From Sweltsa coloradensis (Eukaryota > Arthropoda > Insecta > Plecoptera > Chloroperlidae), in assembly GCA_024449915.1 (NCBI GenBank), contig JAMZAV010000797.1, forward strand, positions 296,077 to 360,076: a stretch of 64,000 nucleotides of DNA, in the 5' to 3' direction. Position numbers and translations under genes: made by a program. The notes beneath the pieces were generated by a model that had not been told where the DNA came from, did no database searches, and saw only the letters and a list, made by a program, of their open reading frames with translations. This document shows, in pieces, positions 24,557 through 37,760 of this stretch; the first letter of the stretch is position 1, and each line of letters opens with the position of its first letter.

Positions 24557-26400
24557 ACACAAACACAATCCGTACAGGCGAAATAGTCACAAGATAGCAT
24601 AATATAATTTTGCGTTTTAAAAAGTTGTATAGAACCACTCCTTGAAAATGTTATCCTTGTTGAACCTTGTTGAAATATTTATCGCGAATATGCGCACTTG
24701 TTAGTCGTGACGAATTGCTTAGAGCTTAAAATTGACATACCAATTTTCCATAATAATATAGCTTTAAAATCTAGGATGTCTATTCATTCGTTTTCGAAAA
24801 CTGTTTCATTTTTACGGTAACACCACATCCTGCTATGGATAAGGTTGAGACGTGTAGTCTGCTTCCCGCTCATCCTGCAACGCCACTTGATGACGTGAGA
24901 CTCCCCAACAGTGAAGTGACTTCAAGTGTGTGGGCGTATATTCCGCTCGCTTGCTTACTTGCTCGCCTGGGTGGATGACGAATAGCGCCTAAAGCGGCGC
25001 GATGTCTTGTATGCATATGCATACTGTACTAATGAGCAAACACGATAGAACGAACTTGGTGTAGTAATTGACGCGAATAACAAGAACGACGGGGTGACTT
25101 TAAGTGGCGGAAAGGTGGGGAGGGGGGGGGGAGGGAGAAAATCAACGTTTGCGGCCGGTTTTTCTTACATGCATGCAAGAATTCTGCACAAGTTTCGAGA
25201 GAGTTTGTTGACAATGTGTTGTTTGCTTTCACTTTGCTTTTGTGTGTATTTGTAATGCATGATGGGATATTTTTATACGTCTATACGTAGGCAAAGTACG
25301 AAAACCAGCATGTTATGTAATTATGTGTTCATTCATGCGTGTGCGTGTGCGTGTACGAGTATTTATTACTATGTAAAGAAAAAATAAAATTATCGTTGCA
25401 TTAAAGTATTCTTAAGTTTGGAGTCTCTTTTGCTCCTGATTAATAACTAAAGCTTTCTAAGCTGTTTGCTCTTTTAAACGATTTTCTCGTTTACATCGGT
25501 TTAATAATTGATGACTTTTTTATGATGTTCTTACTTCACTCAGTTTTCCAGCTGGCAGAGAACTACTGCATAATTAAAGCCTTATTACCCTCAAATACTT
25601 CTCGTTTTCTAGTAAACGTCTTGCCTCACACTTTGATTTGAAACTAGGTTAAACCATACTTGAACTAATATCACATGTCGAACCTGTATTTACATGAAGT
25701 TTTAAGCCAGCATTACCCTAAAAAAGAACTTCCAGATAATTGTTGAATGCTTTACCTAAAAAGTTCGCTAGTCGCAAAATAATTCTGCCATTGAAGTAAA
25801 AATCTGTTGAATAATGCATTACATGATCACAAAACGACTAATATACTAATTTTAAATTAGTTTTATCTTTTATCAGAGGAAAGCAGATTTTACTAGTTTG
25901 TGCTAGAACGAAAGTAACAATGAAGGTATTAACATGTCTTTGAATGTGCCATGTTTCGAACATGTATTTGAAAGCATGTTTTACTTTGGAGACTTCTATG
26001 GTATTATTATGTAAATCTTATTCACCATATGCAAACGCCCAATTGATTCGTTTAAGTTAAATTAGTGTTATCCGACAATTTATTTCATTCTACTTTTTTC
26101 TTTTCGTTTATCTTTTTTCATGTTTTTTGTGTTTCTCCATTTCTGTTATTAAGTTTTAGCTTTTGATTATTAGATTAACTTTGATTCATTTCATTTTACA
26201 TTTTTAATGTACTATTTGATCATTACCTTACAAATTATTACTAAATTACTCTTATATGATACATTGCTTTGATAATTATAATTAGGAATAAGGTCATTTC
26301 CCCCCAAAAAGTACAAATTATGTCTCCTGGAAGTATTTTAGTTCAAAATTATGATTTAAACTTAATTTAATGTCGTTTTTTGTTTTATCAAATAAAAATG

Positions 26401-29394
26401 CTTACTGTTGTGTCATAAAATTTTTCTTTTTTTATTTTAAATAAAAATTTTAGGTGTAAGCAGTGAAAGTTTGCTTCAGATAAAAGTAGTGTATTATGGT
26501 TACCTTCAAATACCTTGGTCTGCATGCTGATGACGTGTGCCTCTGTACAGAAACACATTAAGTATACAAGCTTGCAAAGAGGCAATGAGTTACGTGTTTT
26601 CATGTGGTTATTGAGTGCATCCGATTCACAACTTTATCAAGTTCAAAGCGATACCGAACAAATTTACAGAGCTACATGGATTTGCTAAAATTTCGTGCAG
26701 TTGAGATTACCTTTATAATACTACATGCAAACAGGACATTGTAACATTGAATAACTGAATTATAATAACATCAATTCAATTTGTTTAGTTCATAGTTAAT
26801 GTTAAGATTTGAATTGTGCCAAAAATTCGTTAAAATAATCTCAAACTCATTTAAACTATGTTTGTGTTGGGTACAGTGGTGTTCTCAAACTGTTATCAAG
26901 GACGTTTTGATTATAATCGAGTAACATGACAAGTAATATATTTTTTTTCTCAGTTTATATTTTTCATAATTCTAAAAATTAGTCCCATTTCAATATTTTA
27001 TCAGATCAATGGAAAACCTTTTAATTAAATGAGTCGAAACATCATGAATAAATCATTTGGGAAGCCCATATTGACTTAGATAACACAATAACCGAATTTT
27101 AGAATGTATAAATTTGCCTTTGGGGGAGATGCCGGATGTGCAAATTGAATGTTGTTTTTTCAGTCAATACCTACTCGAATGGTATTGTTATTACGAATTA
27201 TCCATTTATAGTATTGATTATTTATTTTTTATTATTATTCATTTGTGCTTATTGAGTGTATCGTCACTGTTTTCCTGCATACTCGGCGAATTTCCGACGA
27301 GGGTCCCCACATAACCCCAAACTCATTTTCAACTGCACACCGATATCTAGGACGTTTTGATTAGGATGGATAAATAAAATGAGAAATGCACATTTTTTTA
27401 CGTTATATTATCTTTCTGATAATAAATACAAGAATTACAAGTAAGGAAATAATAGTAAAAAATATTTTGCACCGTGACATTCGCGCGAAATCCAAGTTCG
27501 TTTAAAAACTGTTGACATTTCTACCATAAAAACACACGTTTCGCGTTAATTGACGTAACATGTACACACAGTTATTCTAGTAAGTTACCCCGATTTAACT
27601 ACATTGTTGACTTAAACCCTATAAAACTGTTTAGTTTCCCTGGCAAACTTGTCTTGTTCCCTTAAATGAACACGTGACATATCCCAAGACGCATAACTCA
27701 ACGGCGCGCTAGACAATTCGCGTGTATACACACCAATACAATGGGCGCGGGAACTATTTTGTAAACTCATGTAGTAATCAAGTCTGTGTGACGCATATTA
27801 ATGGCGCCAATCGTTGCCATGGCGACGCCAGATTGTATAGGAACCGTCAACAGAGGGGGTGTAAATATACCTCAGTGGAGGAACAAGCAAACTTTATTGA
27901 TGAGGGTGGAAAGTTTTGGTTTGGCGTAAAACTTTTAAAAGTGTAACCGAATTAGGAACGTTGTCGTTAAGAGTGTCAATGCGTCTTATATTATTAAAGA
28001 CTTTGAAATTTTTGGCGATAAATAACATAGTGATGATACACAAAAGGAAACTGTCCTGATTTTTGTTTTGTATCATAGTTAATTAAATACCGTTAAGGAT
28101 TGCAAAAACTATGTATTTTCATGTTTTAGAGTAAGTACATTTTTATTCATAAAAGTAAGTAACAAATTAATTGTCTCATCATTTTGACGTGAAAAACAGA
28201 GCGAAAAAACAGAGCGTCATACTCATGCATATTTGCTTTGTTAAACAATTTTTTTTAAAGATTGATTTCCATACAAAAATCTTAAATTCTCAATAAACTG
28301 TGGGCCAGAATTTGATGTGGAGATTTTAAAATGAACATATAACATCGTAAAAAGTTGGTCCGAACTCATCATCCAACCATTTTTAAAGAACCATGCAACA
28401 ACCTATAACGCATTGTTTTAAGTTATAAATAATATAATTAAGTAAATATAACCTTGTCTACTCTATAAAAGAGTTTTACTTTTGACCTACTTAATTGAGT
28501 TCCATCTTCCGTGAACATTGTTTGGTCGTATCTGTAAAGCTACCGTTATCCCGAGTGATGGTGCAAGCAATACAGATTTCAAATTACAAGTGTACTCTGG
28601 ACGTAATTAGAAGATTTTTCTCCCTCATTATCACCGACTGAGCTTTTCATCAAAATTAAGAAGTAACGAGTTGATAATTGTCTAAAGTAAATATCCACCC
28701 CTCGGCATACTTAGTGCTTAAAGAAAAGAGATGAAATATTGAGTAGAAGGGAAGTTTTAGTCTTGCTAATTACATCCTCTTGACGAAAGCTTCCGGAATG
28801 CGGGGTGTACAAACGAGTAAAGAAAAATAAACGCGGTGTTGGATAAGCGGTTTTTAATAATGAATTAAGGAGGGATTAGCGTCTCACTAGATCACTGCGT
28901 CGAAATTAAATCTTAAGTCGCGTTAGTTTATTAGTTAGTTAGTTAATGTTATTTTAGGGCACTCAACAGTTGAGTTATCAGTGCCCATGTCAATTGTATT
29001 GGAATCTTCCAAATTTTCTTTTTAATTGTGGATTACCACCATGTTTTCTTCTTTCCAATGGGAGGAACGTACGGGAAGACGAGGGGGTTAATGGGAAGGA
29101 GTGAGGATGTTGGATATGATGGGTTAAACTGGGTGGGAACGGAGGAGTGCTCGTTGCATAGAGGGCCGGCAAGTATGGAGACGAAAAAAGTGAAAGAAGA
29201 AAATAAATGTGAGTAAGGCTGTGTGAATGAAGAAAGGTGTGATAAAAAGTTGCGCGTGAGCTCTCTTTGCAACACGCACCCCAACCGGCCGGAGCTCGCC
29301 CTTAGTTTTGGGGAATACACTACTCCCCTACTCACAGGCCAAACCACGGGAAGGTAGCGAGTTGGACTTTATCACATAGTTATAAAAAATTATT
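26401..29394. other. No gene recognised
   Basis: AT-rich apart from a slightly GC-richer patch at 27690-27860 with several CpG and a palindromic gttgccatggcgac. Frames at 27722 (74 codons) and 29033 (104 codons, minus) have no recognisable domain. No splice-linked coding series was found. Confidence 0.45.
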
Positions 29395-29399
29395 CACAA

Positions 29400-29575
29400 A
29401 GATTTATTTTGGTTGTTTTTGTTGCTTAACGTACGAGACGATGGGTGGAGATAGATAAGTGTGAAGATCAATTATTGAAGACCCACACCTTAAGCGTGAT
29501 TCGAATCCACTCGTAGAGCCATACGCTTCGGACCAGCGCCCAAATCTTATGTGCCACCGACGACGGCAATGTACA
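29400..29575 (-). repeat. tRNA-like SINE copy (minus strand)
   Basis: On the minus strand there is an A-box-like tggcacataagatttgggcg and a B box (ggattcgaatcac), 40-50 bases apart. The adjoining gagacgatgggtggagatag resembles the start of S1, suggesting the two families share a 3' segment. Confidence 0.5.
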
Positions 29576-29937
29576 AAGAAAGACAATACATAAAGCTAAG
29601 TACAGAAATGCACACTACATAATTAACTGTAGGCATTTAAATGGCAATCCTCTTCCCCTTGACGACCTCCCCGATGACGACGACAGTGACACCACGAACG
29701 ATGACAGGAACGATGACGAAAGCGATGTGAGACCCCCCCCCTCCACTCATCCCACTACCCATGGCTGGTTCTGACGAGCTTGGGACTTTCCTCCCCATGT
29801 ATCCCTGAGGCTAGAGAGACGCATTATGACCTAACAGATGAAGCGCCCTCAAACTTAATGAATCAAATCAAAACTTGTCACTAAAATGGAACTATCTGCA
29901 GGTTCCTAGTTTGCCTCGTTGTACGGTTCCATAGACT

Positions 29938-30405
29938 AGGTCTATTTACTAAGTGACAACAGTCGACTGAAACGACAACATTAGTGAGGTGAGCAAGTGA
30001 GAACTGCCATTTCGAATTTTCAGCATAAAAAATTAAATAGTAATTACTTACATTTGCATGATCTAGTCGTTTATTACGTTAAGGAAACATTGGCAAAGAC
30101 GGCTAAAAGTGTTAAAATTGTTGCCAATACGCAACTTATAAGCATGTATATCTGCAAGCAGATGCGTGCAGCGTTAAGCCAAGCGTGTTAACTTTTTACT
30201 GGCAGTATTTACACATTGTAGTCTACACTTTTAAAGCCGTATGACAATGTTTCCTTATCGTAATAAACGACTATGTACAGCAAATGTAAGCAATTACCAT
30301 TTAATTTGAAATTATGAAAATTCGAGATGACAGCTCACTTGCTCTTCTTACTAAAGTTTTCGTTTCGGTCGGCTATCGTCGCTTGTCACAATGTAAATAG
30401 ACCCC
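29938..30405. repeat. Long imperfect palindrome (foldback MITE-like)
   Basis: The left arm (about 29938-30115) and right arm (about 30222-30405) are inverted copies sharing gtctatttac..., agcaagtgag, gaattttca, tagtcgtttattacg and aaggaaacattg. They are separated by about 100 bp. Ends read GTCTATTTAC / GTAAATAGAC. No target duplication is obvious. It could fold into one long hairpin. Confidence 0.65.
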
Positions 30406-31236
30406 CCTGGTACGATTTACATTGTTGTATTCTGATCAATACCCAATGGCAACATGCCATCAAACAAAAGTAGGGTACGGAGTATGGATACATACAAACA
30501 ACTTCCCCCTTTCAAAACAACAATAAAACCAGAGTAACACCAAAAACCGTAAAACAGCAAAGACGTTTCCGGATATTTCAAGAGCAGTGCGCTCTAGTGG
30601 AGGTAATTGCAACTAGAGTCGTACGGAAGTCAGCTGTTCCGAATCCTTGTGCTTGCACTGCTGTCATTGTCAATGTTGTGTTCCTTGTTAGACGAAACAG
30701 AGGGAGAAAGAGGGGTAGGGAGGGTAGGGGACGAGAGACGAGGATGTAAGGGAGGAAGTCAACAAGGTAACCAACTTCCGTGTGACGTAGACGGAACATG
30801 GTCGCCACCAACAACAAACAACGTTAGATACATCGCAGGACTCATTTTACACTTAGAATTCGTCTGCATGGTCATTCGCTAATAAACAATAAATCATAAT
30901 GAGCAATAAACAACTATACGTTTATTTTATCGAACGAACGATATTTTTCAAGTATTAATATATGTTGACAGAAGGATTAATCCCTCATATTTCTTGAACA
31001 TTGTCTGGCCCGAAGCTAAAAAGTAAATTAAAAATCAACAATGTCATTTTAAAGTGGGAGAAATTAACGACAAAATAATGTAACAAACTCAATAATAATA
31101 TTATAGGCTTCCATTCGCTTGGACATCACTTCACACTTCACAATTGTCCTATCCACAACCGCATCATACCTATACATTGCACCCTTATACAAGTTTACAA
31201 CCAAAAATCAAAATTTGTTACATTGATATGATATAG
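30406..31236. other. No gene recognised
   Basis: Overlapping opposite-strand frames at 30578-30882 lack any domain. The rest is AT-rich. Confidence 0.45.
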
Positions 31237-32028
31237 AGGTATAGATATAGAGTCGTTGTATTCTGAAAGCAGGCTTTCTGCTAATCAAATGGTTGTATGG
31301 TGTGATGATAATGAACTTTTTATGAATGCTGATAAAACATTGTTGATGCAGTTTAAAACAAAACAAAAAATATTGACAGAAGTCCTCTTGTGTATATTAA
31401 ATCTCATTCTATTGTTGAAGTTGATGTGACTAATTGTCTTGGTGTTTTTGTTGACAATGTGCTGGACTGGGGCATACACATTAATTATGCGAGTAAAAAA
31501 CTTGCAGGAGGATGTTACCTTATTAAAAGACTGATGGATGTATGCAGTCTACGTGTTGTCAAATTAGTTTACTTTGCATATATCCAGTCCAGACTACAGT
31601 ATGGGATTGTCTGCTGGGGGTTGTCACCCCACACCATTAGACTTTTTAGACTACAAAAAAGGGCTGTACGGTATATGTCCCATGCTAGCAGTTATGCCCA
31701 CTGCAGGGAGTTATTTAAAGACCTAGAGATTTTAACTTTGCCCTGCCTGTACATTTACAATGCAATTTTATATGTTTTAAATAATGACAAGCTAACAACG
31801 ACTAACGGTGATTGCCATGACCATTTTACTAGGAACAGAGACAATTTTAAAATTGGAGAGCATCACCTAAACCTATCTTGTATGCGACCTGATATCTCAG
31901 GCGCTAAATTATATAACAAGCTGCCCAAATACTTAAAGAAGAACAATGTGATAAGTTTTAAGACGGAACTGAAGAGATTTTTAACTAACAATCCGTTTTA
32001 TTCTGTCAATGAATACCTGACATCTTAA
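31237..32028 (+). pseudogene. 5'-truncated non-LTR retrotransposon reverse-transcriptase fragment
   Basis: The end of a LINE second ORF. 31250-31375 encodes a VVWCDDNELFMNADKT-type segment, which matches the RT region after the catalytic YADD (w...N.L..N..KT). A one-base frameshift near 31370 moves the frame to the 212-codon run ending at 32028. That run contains LGVFVDNVLDW, the thumb-like L.YFAYIQSRLQYGI segment and an FKDLEILTLPCLYIY segment usual near the C terminus of arthropod LINE proteins. The RT active site itself is missing, so the copy is dead. The clade is uncertain. Confidence 0.8.
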
Positions 32029-32138
32029 ATCTTTGTTGACTTGTTTTTATTGTATTGTATTGTAGTGCTTACTCTTTGTGTGTTATATTGTTGACCTGTC
32101 CAATATCATTGTAATGATCAATTAAGGACCAATAAATA

Positions 32139-32229
<91 letters not shown>
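32029..32229 (+). repeat. LINE 3' end with (ATT)n tail
   Basis: Short 3' untranslated part after the stop, then gaccaataaatata and about 30 ATT repeats (32139-32229). Several LINE groups end in a short tandem repeat instead of poly-A. The direct join of LINE 3' UTR to ATT repeats fits that. Confidence 0.75.
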
Positions 32230-33049
32230 GTCTTATTTGATCCATGTTAAGAAAAAAAATAGTGTCTAAACAATTTTGTTTAAGTTTTTAATTGTTTTTA
32301 AGAAAATATTCCAATCCCAATGTTATAATTCGCAAGGCCTCCAGCACGTACTACAAACCCCTCTGTATAAAAAATGTGTCCCTCAACCGGATTTGAAAGC
32401 AGCGAGAGAATGTGATAGATTTACGCGTCTACTATTCTGCGATGGTATATAAAAGTGAGACATGTTAATGGCATATTTCTTACACATCTCGAAAACTTCG
32501 AAGGCGCCACATACGAGGGTTCCCGTAGTAAAGAGGGATTACCTAAGCGCACGAAGCGAAGGAGGGTAATCATAGGTCTGGAGTTGTTTTCCACGTTTAT
32601 GAACGTTGTTTTAAAGCTCGTAACACAACCGTGGATGGGAGAAGACTGATGTAGTACATTTTGTTTCGGGGAAGTTTGTCAAGGCTTGAGTTATCTTGGC
32701 AAGGATTTTTACATTGGTTACAGTTAACAAACGTTCAAGCCGATTGTTCATTTAGGGTGAATTATATTATGTCGTTCCATAATGTGGTATAATAATCATA
32801 TTGTAAAATCATCATTTTTAAATATTTTGAATACAAATGAATTAATATCGATGGTGATATTATTTTCAATTATTTTCACATGTACGTGCCATTGCGTAGT
32901 ATTTCATTATTTCTCTCTCAAATCTGTAATATTCAATTAAGCTGCAATTTACAACTGCAAGGTAGGTAAAAATAATACAGAACTAAACATTTAATAATCT
33001 AAATCAATTCTCATTATTAATAATATTAGAGACCTAATTCACCTTTAGC
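32230..33049. other. No gene recognised
   Basis: AT-rich, with no repeat match noticed. Confidence 0.45.
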
Positions 33050-33109
33050 CTAAGTGAATGGTGTGTTTTGCGTCTGCTGGTGCGTATAGACACTGCGTCC
33101 GGACGCAGA

Positions 33110-33420
33110 GACCCACACAGCACACCACGTTTTCAAAACGTTACTTTTTATGTTACAATGTTCCCAGAATGTTAGTTCAAATTATAACATCTATACAACG
33201 TACGGAAAATGTTATGTTTGTAACAATATTCTTTGGTTCTCAAAAACATTCTCACAACGATGTTGCAACATTTAGTAACTAACATTTCGGTGGATAAAAA
33301 TCAAACAATATTGACCTTTACTTAGTATCATTTTATTGACGTTGCTACAATGTCGTGCCATTTTCCGTAAATGTCTTGGAAAAACCATGTGGAAACGTTA
33401 GAAACTGGCTCATTTCACTT
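33110..33420. repeat. Degenerate AACGTT/AACATT-rich tract, left
   Basis: Recurrent aacgtta, atgttac, aacattc and acaatgtt words on a roughly 20-30-base rhythm. A similar tract at 37270-37530 lies on the far side of the foldback element. Confidence 0.4.
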
Positions 33421-33607
33421 TCTGAGAACGTTTAGAATATTTTTGTTTTAAAATTTGAAATAAAAACGGTTTTTTGCGGTGTGGGGTAGCTTGTCCTGTC
33501 TTGTCTGTGCTCTGCTCATTCGACAATCAGTCGTCGGGAGAGAAAGACGCGTGTTCATGTGGCTGATGTGTTTAACGTGATGGAGCGCGGCGGCAAAGGG
33601 CGGACGG

Positions 33608-36474
33608 AAGGTGCGTGAACTTGGCACCCCCCACTTTGCGCACTAATTCTGTCACTAGTCAGACTATTTAGTGCTCAATTAGTGCTTTCTAACGCACTCG
33701 GCCCCAGAATTAGTGCACGGTTAGTTTAGGAATGAATTACTAATTAGTGTTGGGGGTGCCAACTTCACGCTGCACCCCCACTTTGAGCACTAATTTCTAA
33801 ACATGTTCCTCGAATTAGTGCTTAATTAGTGCTTTCGATCCCACCGAATCCCATAATTAGTGCACTTCCGGTTTGGTCCCTGCGACGCGGCGTCTGTTGG
33901 GTTGCAGCACCCCCACTTTGTTTTTTTCAAAAATTTCTTTTACAGATATTTAGTGCTTAATTAGTGCTCTTGATCTCACTGTTTCACATAATTGGTGCAC
34001 TTCCGGTTTGGTCACAGGGATCGACGTCTGTTTGTTTTCCTCCCAAACAGGTTACTTTTTGTATGGATGCTCTGTATCCCCAATGACAGCCCAAGTCTCA
34101 TGACTTATGTGTGCACCAAAATGTAAACATTTACTTTTGACTACTATTTTCAAAATATTTTATGTACCACACATTGATACTTAAAAAACGCATTAACTAA
34201 GATCTATGTTTAATATCAATACTGAATACCGAATACTGTTCATGTGCTGTCATATGTGATGGAAGATGGCGAGTTGTTTGAATTAATTTTATATTTTGTG
34301 CTATACAAATTTTTTTGAATGCATCAAAACCAGAAAAACCATAAAATACCATTAACGTGTACGTATTTGTGTCTACATGGTAGTATGTAAAAAGCCATTA
34401 AATAAATATAATTAAATACTACTTTAAGGCCACATAGCCGTCAGAGTTTGGAAAAAAACTTTTTTTAGTTATTTATTTATGTGTTATTCTATATTTTTTT
34501 TTTAATTTTATAAATATTTTTTGTAACAACACAAAATTAAGATAGTTTGAATTGAAAGCACTAACTGTAAGTTGTGAACTTGAGTTGATTTTCTCAGAAT
34601 CTTATTTTTTAATACAAAGGTTCATTTTTCTCAGGAACTTGATGCAAATGTCTTGAAAATTAAGTCATTTAGATATATTGAGTCTCAAAATTTTGCCCCT
34701 TTCAATAATACGGTTTTTGTATTACTTCTAACTATAATAATTCAAAAAGTGTTTCTATAATTGTTTTTAAATACACTAAACACACAGATTAATTAAACGC
34801 AATTAAATATAGTTTCCAGCTACAGACTCTGTTGAATGAAAAGGGGAAAGTGTAAAGGATTAAATTCTGCAGCTAGAAAAGAATAGAGATCTATGTATGG
34901 ATATGTAAAAAAAATGTACCGTATTTAATGGATAATTTAACATGCGTAGGATACAAACGTCCGTGTTCCCCCCCCCCCTCCCTTAAGAAACACCATAATT
35001 CGTAATAACTTAATCAACCCTTAGTGACTTCTGACTTGGGTATACTATATTTAAAAAAAAAAAACTCAAAATGCCAAATTCGTGCATTTGAAATATACCA
35101 GAAACAAGAGAAAAGTGTTTCAACCATTTAATGAATTTTTGTGAGATGGGAACAGAGGAGAAATATAAGAAAGGTTTGTGTTCAAATTAACATACACTCT
35201 AATGCTTATTAAATACATTTAATTGTTATTTGGAGCACCTTGACTGATGAACAACATGCGCAACAAAATGGAATCTTCGGATCTATCTGCGACATCTTGT
35301 CTTTCACTGTCATTGGAGAGTAGATACCAAGTAGATACTCTCATACCACTTAAGGTCATTAAGGTACACTAGATAAAAGATGGATAGAAATTACTTTTTG
35401 TGCTGTAAGTTAGGTCTTCGCGAATTGAGTTAAATCGTTATTTTTTTCCAAACGTGCCTGCGTCGAAACTGCGAACGACCTTGCATGAGTGATATACTGG
35501 ATGTCAGTTTAGAATACCAACGGAAGTGGAAATGCAATTGTATGCATGCCAACATTATCCACATAGATAAAGATAATGTGTTCTTGAAAAAGTTGGACAT
35601 TGTAATAAATAAATAAATAAATAAATATTTAAAAAAAAAAACACAGTACTAGCAGCCTGTCAGGGGCGGATCCAGGACCTTTGTAAGCGAGGGGGGGAAG
35701 GGTTGATTTGGCGCAACCCAATGCTGAAGGGTCTAAGGAGGGTCACGACATTCCGGTTGCGATATTTTTCTCTGGTTTCAAGTAATTTTTCTGGTATTGA
35801 AATGCACAAATTATGCATTATAGTTTTTTAAACCGATTGTCCACCAAAATGTCAAGTTAGAACGTGTGTATGATGCGATATTTCTCAAATATTGCTAAGT
35901 TTGTTAAGGGGAGGGTTCCATAAAAATATTATCTCCTAGAAATTAACAGCAAATAGCTTCAAAATTTTACACAATGTAGTATTTTAAAAATAAAAAGTTT
36001 TTTGTAATTTTTTTTTTCAAAATTTGTATTTTTTTAAAAAGTTATTCACATAATTGCTTAAATTGTCGACGATTGCATGCAAGTGCATTAATTATGGGAT
36101 TCGGTGAGATGGAAATCACTAATTAAGCACTAAATACTGTAAAAGAAAATTTTGAAAAAAAACAAAGTGGGGGTGCTGCACCCCCAACAGACGCCGCGCC
36201 GCAGGGACCAAACCGGAAGTGCACTAATTATGGGATTCGGTGGGATCGAAAGCACTAATTAAGCACTAATTCGAGGATCATGTTTAGAAATTAGTGCTCA
36301 AAGTGGGGGTGCAGCGTGAAGTTGGCACCCCCAACACTAATTAGTAATTCATTCCTAAACTAACCGTGCACTAATTCTGGGGCCGAGTGCGTTAGAAAGC
36401 ACTAATTGAGCACTAAATAGTCTGACTAGTGACAGAATTAGTGCGCAAAGTGGGGGTGCCAAGTTCACGCACCT
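33608..36474. mobile_element. Foldback transposon with long, internally repetitive inverted arms
   Basis: The arms (33609-34003 and 36082-36474) are near-perfect inverted copies with outer end AGGTGCGTGAACTTGGCACC. Each arm consists of about three diverged units built as gcacccccactttg - gcactaatt - ttagtgcttaattagtgct - attagtgcac. An 8-bp duplication, GCGGACGG, flanks the element (33600-33607 and 36475-36482, with one extra A on the left). The 2-kb loop has no frame over 60 codons, so the copy is non-autonomous. 8-bp duplications are made by hAT and P superfamilies among others; I cannot assign one. Confidence 0.75.
34970..34982. repeat. C-rich run in the foldback loop
   Basis: cccccccccctccc on the + strand. 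The loop also holds an (AAAT)n run near 35608-35627 and many A/T homopolymers. Confidence 0.7.
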
Positions 36475-37629
36475 GCGGACGGACGGGAAGAGACGGAATG
36501 ACTTTAAAAATGGTGTGAAACGGGTCGTTTCGACGCGTCGCGTCGTTACCTTACTCGTGTGTGAGTTTGACGTTTCGGAACCACTGTGGGTTCCATCTTC
36601 ATCGACTGATTGCTGAAAGTGAGTTTGTTCGTTGCCTCTCTCATTCGTGATCGTGTTTAAATGCTTTGACCAATGCCTGAACGATTTTTTTTTTTTTTTT
36701 TGATTGAATTGTGTCAAGCTCATATCTTAAATTACCTATATTTGCATATACATATATCTATCTATTCCTATACCTTGCAGTTGATTCGTTTTTACCAGCC
36801 ACGCTCGCGCGTTTGTATCAGCCTTAAATTGATTATGGTCCCATGCTGTTAGGCTATAGACCTACCATGGCTGCGACTTGAATAAAATGTTAAAATTGTC
36901 ATAATTTGTGCCAGTGCTGTACGTTTCTTGATCTAGGCCTAAGTTGTGTGAAAAGGTAATATGTTGCTGCACTAGCAAATGATTTCTGAAACTGTATTAT
37001 TACTATATGGTTGCCACCATATGATCCCATTTCCAATTATCAATACATGAAAATATAATTTAATTTATAATCGGTGTTTCGAAATAATATATACGCACAA
37101 TCAGTAGTATATCTTTACGTCAATTCAGTGAGACATACTCGCGGACACCGATTAATCAATTATTCAATTAATTTTTTTTTATCGATAATCAATCGATTAT
37201 CCAATAATCGATTAATCATCGATAAATATATATTTCCATCAACCATAATTATTACATTATTTAAGAAGTGTAAAAGCAACGTTCTAGTAACGTTTCTCCA
37301 TGTTACTATTTAAATGTTACCACACCGTTACATGAACATGAGTATAACACCTTACAATGTTGTTACCTGGTCATTTACACAACATTGTGATACTAGTTGC
37401 ATGAACGTTATGAGGTTCGTATGCAGCGGGACATTTGGATATTTCATCAATGTTACAATTACTATACCAAACGTTGTGAGGATATATCGAATGTTTAATA
37501 GAAAACTTATATTAATGTTGAGGAAACGTTACCGTGCTGTGTGGGGAGTATTGTCTACTCTACTACATACACCGGTTCATACGCTGAACTATACAGCAGG
37601 TCTCCTTTATAGGATAATTAAGAGAGTTT
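36475..37629. other. No gene; AACGTT-rich tract and ATCGAT cluster
   Basis: 37150-37230 holds clustered ATCGAT/AATCGATTA words in both directions. 37270-37530 is an AACGTT/ATGTTAC-rich tract like that at 33110-33420. Frames at 36355 (122 codons, minus, overlapping the foldback arm) and 37314 (105 codons) are explained by repeats and not called. Confidence 0.45.
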
Positions 37630-37760
37630 AGGATATGCGTTTTTGGCAAATTGCTTTTCGCTCGCAGCTGACTGACACTACAGGTGTTATAAAATTTTGA
37701 ACAGATGTCACGAAAGTGGAATATATAGGGCTCTACAGAAACTCATTTTTAAATTGTTTT
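37630..37760 (+). mobile_element. T1 MITE, left-end fragment
   Basis: gcgtttttggcaaattgctt, ttcgctcgcagctgactgac and the gtcacgaaagtgga block match the left third of T1. The remainder is replaced by AT-rich sequence. Confidence 0.65.

Larger units (their letters stand above)
24067..26400. other. No gene; minor simple repeats and an S3 fragment
   Basis: Apart from the S3 fragment and poly-C listed separately, only short frames are seen. The tracts near 25120 (gggggggggg-ga) and 25340 (gtgcgtgtgcgtgt) are simple sequence. Confidence 0.45.

Noticed and set aside
27722..27946. 74-codon frame in a slightly GC-richer patch
   Set aside because: No domain, no splice-linked neighbours and no similarity to anything I recognise.
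29033..29347. 104-codon minus-strand frame
   Set aside because: Low-complexity Ser/Pro/Phe-rich translation with competing frames on both strands. No splice partner or domain.
36355..36723. 122-codon minus-strand frame
   Set aside because: Part lies in the foldback arm and part in simple sequence. No domain, and the other arm does not keep the frame.
37314..37631. 105-codon frame
   Set aside because: Lies in the AACGTT/ATGTTAC-rich tract, and the periodic sequence explains the open frame.
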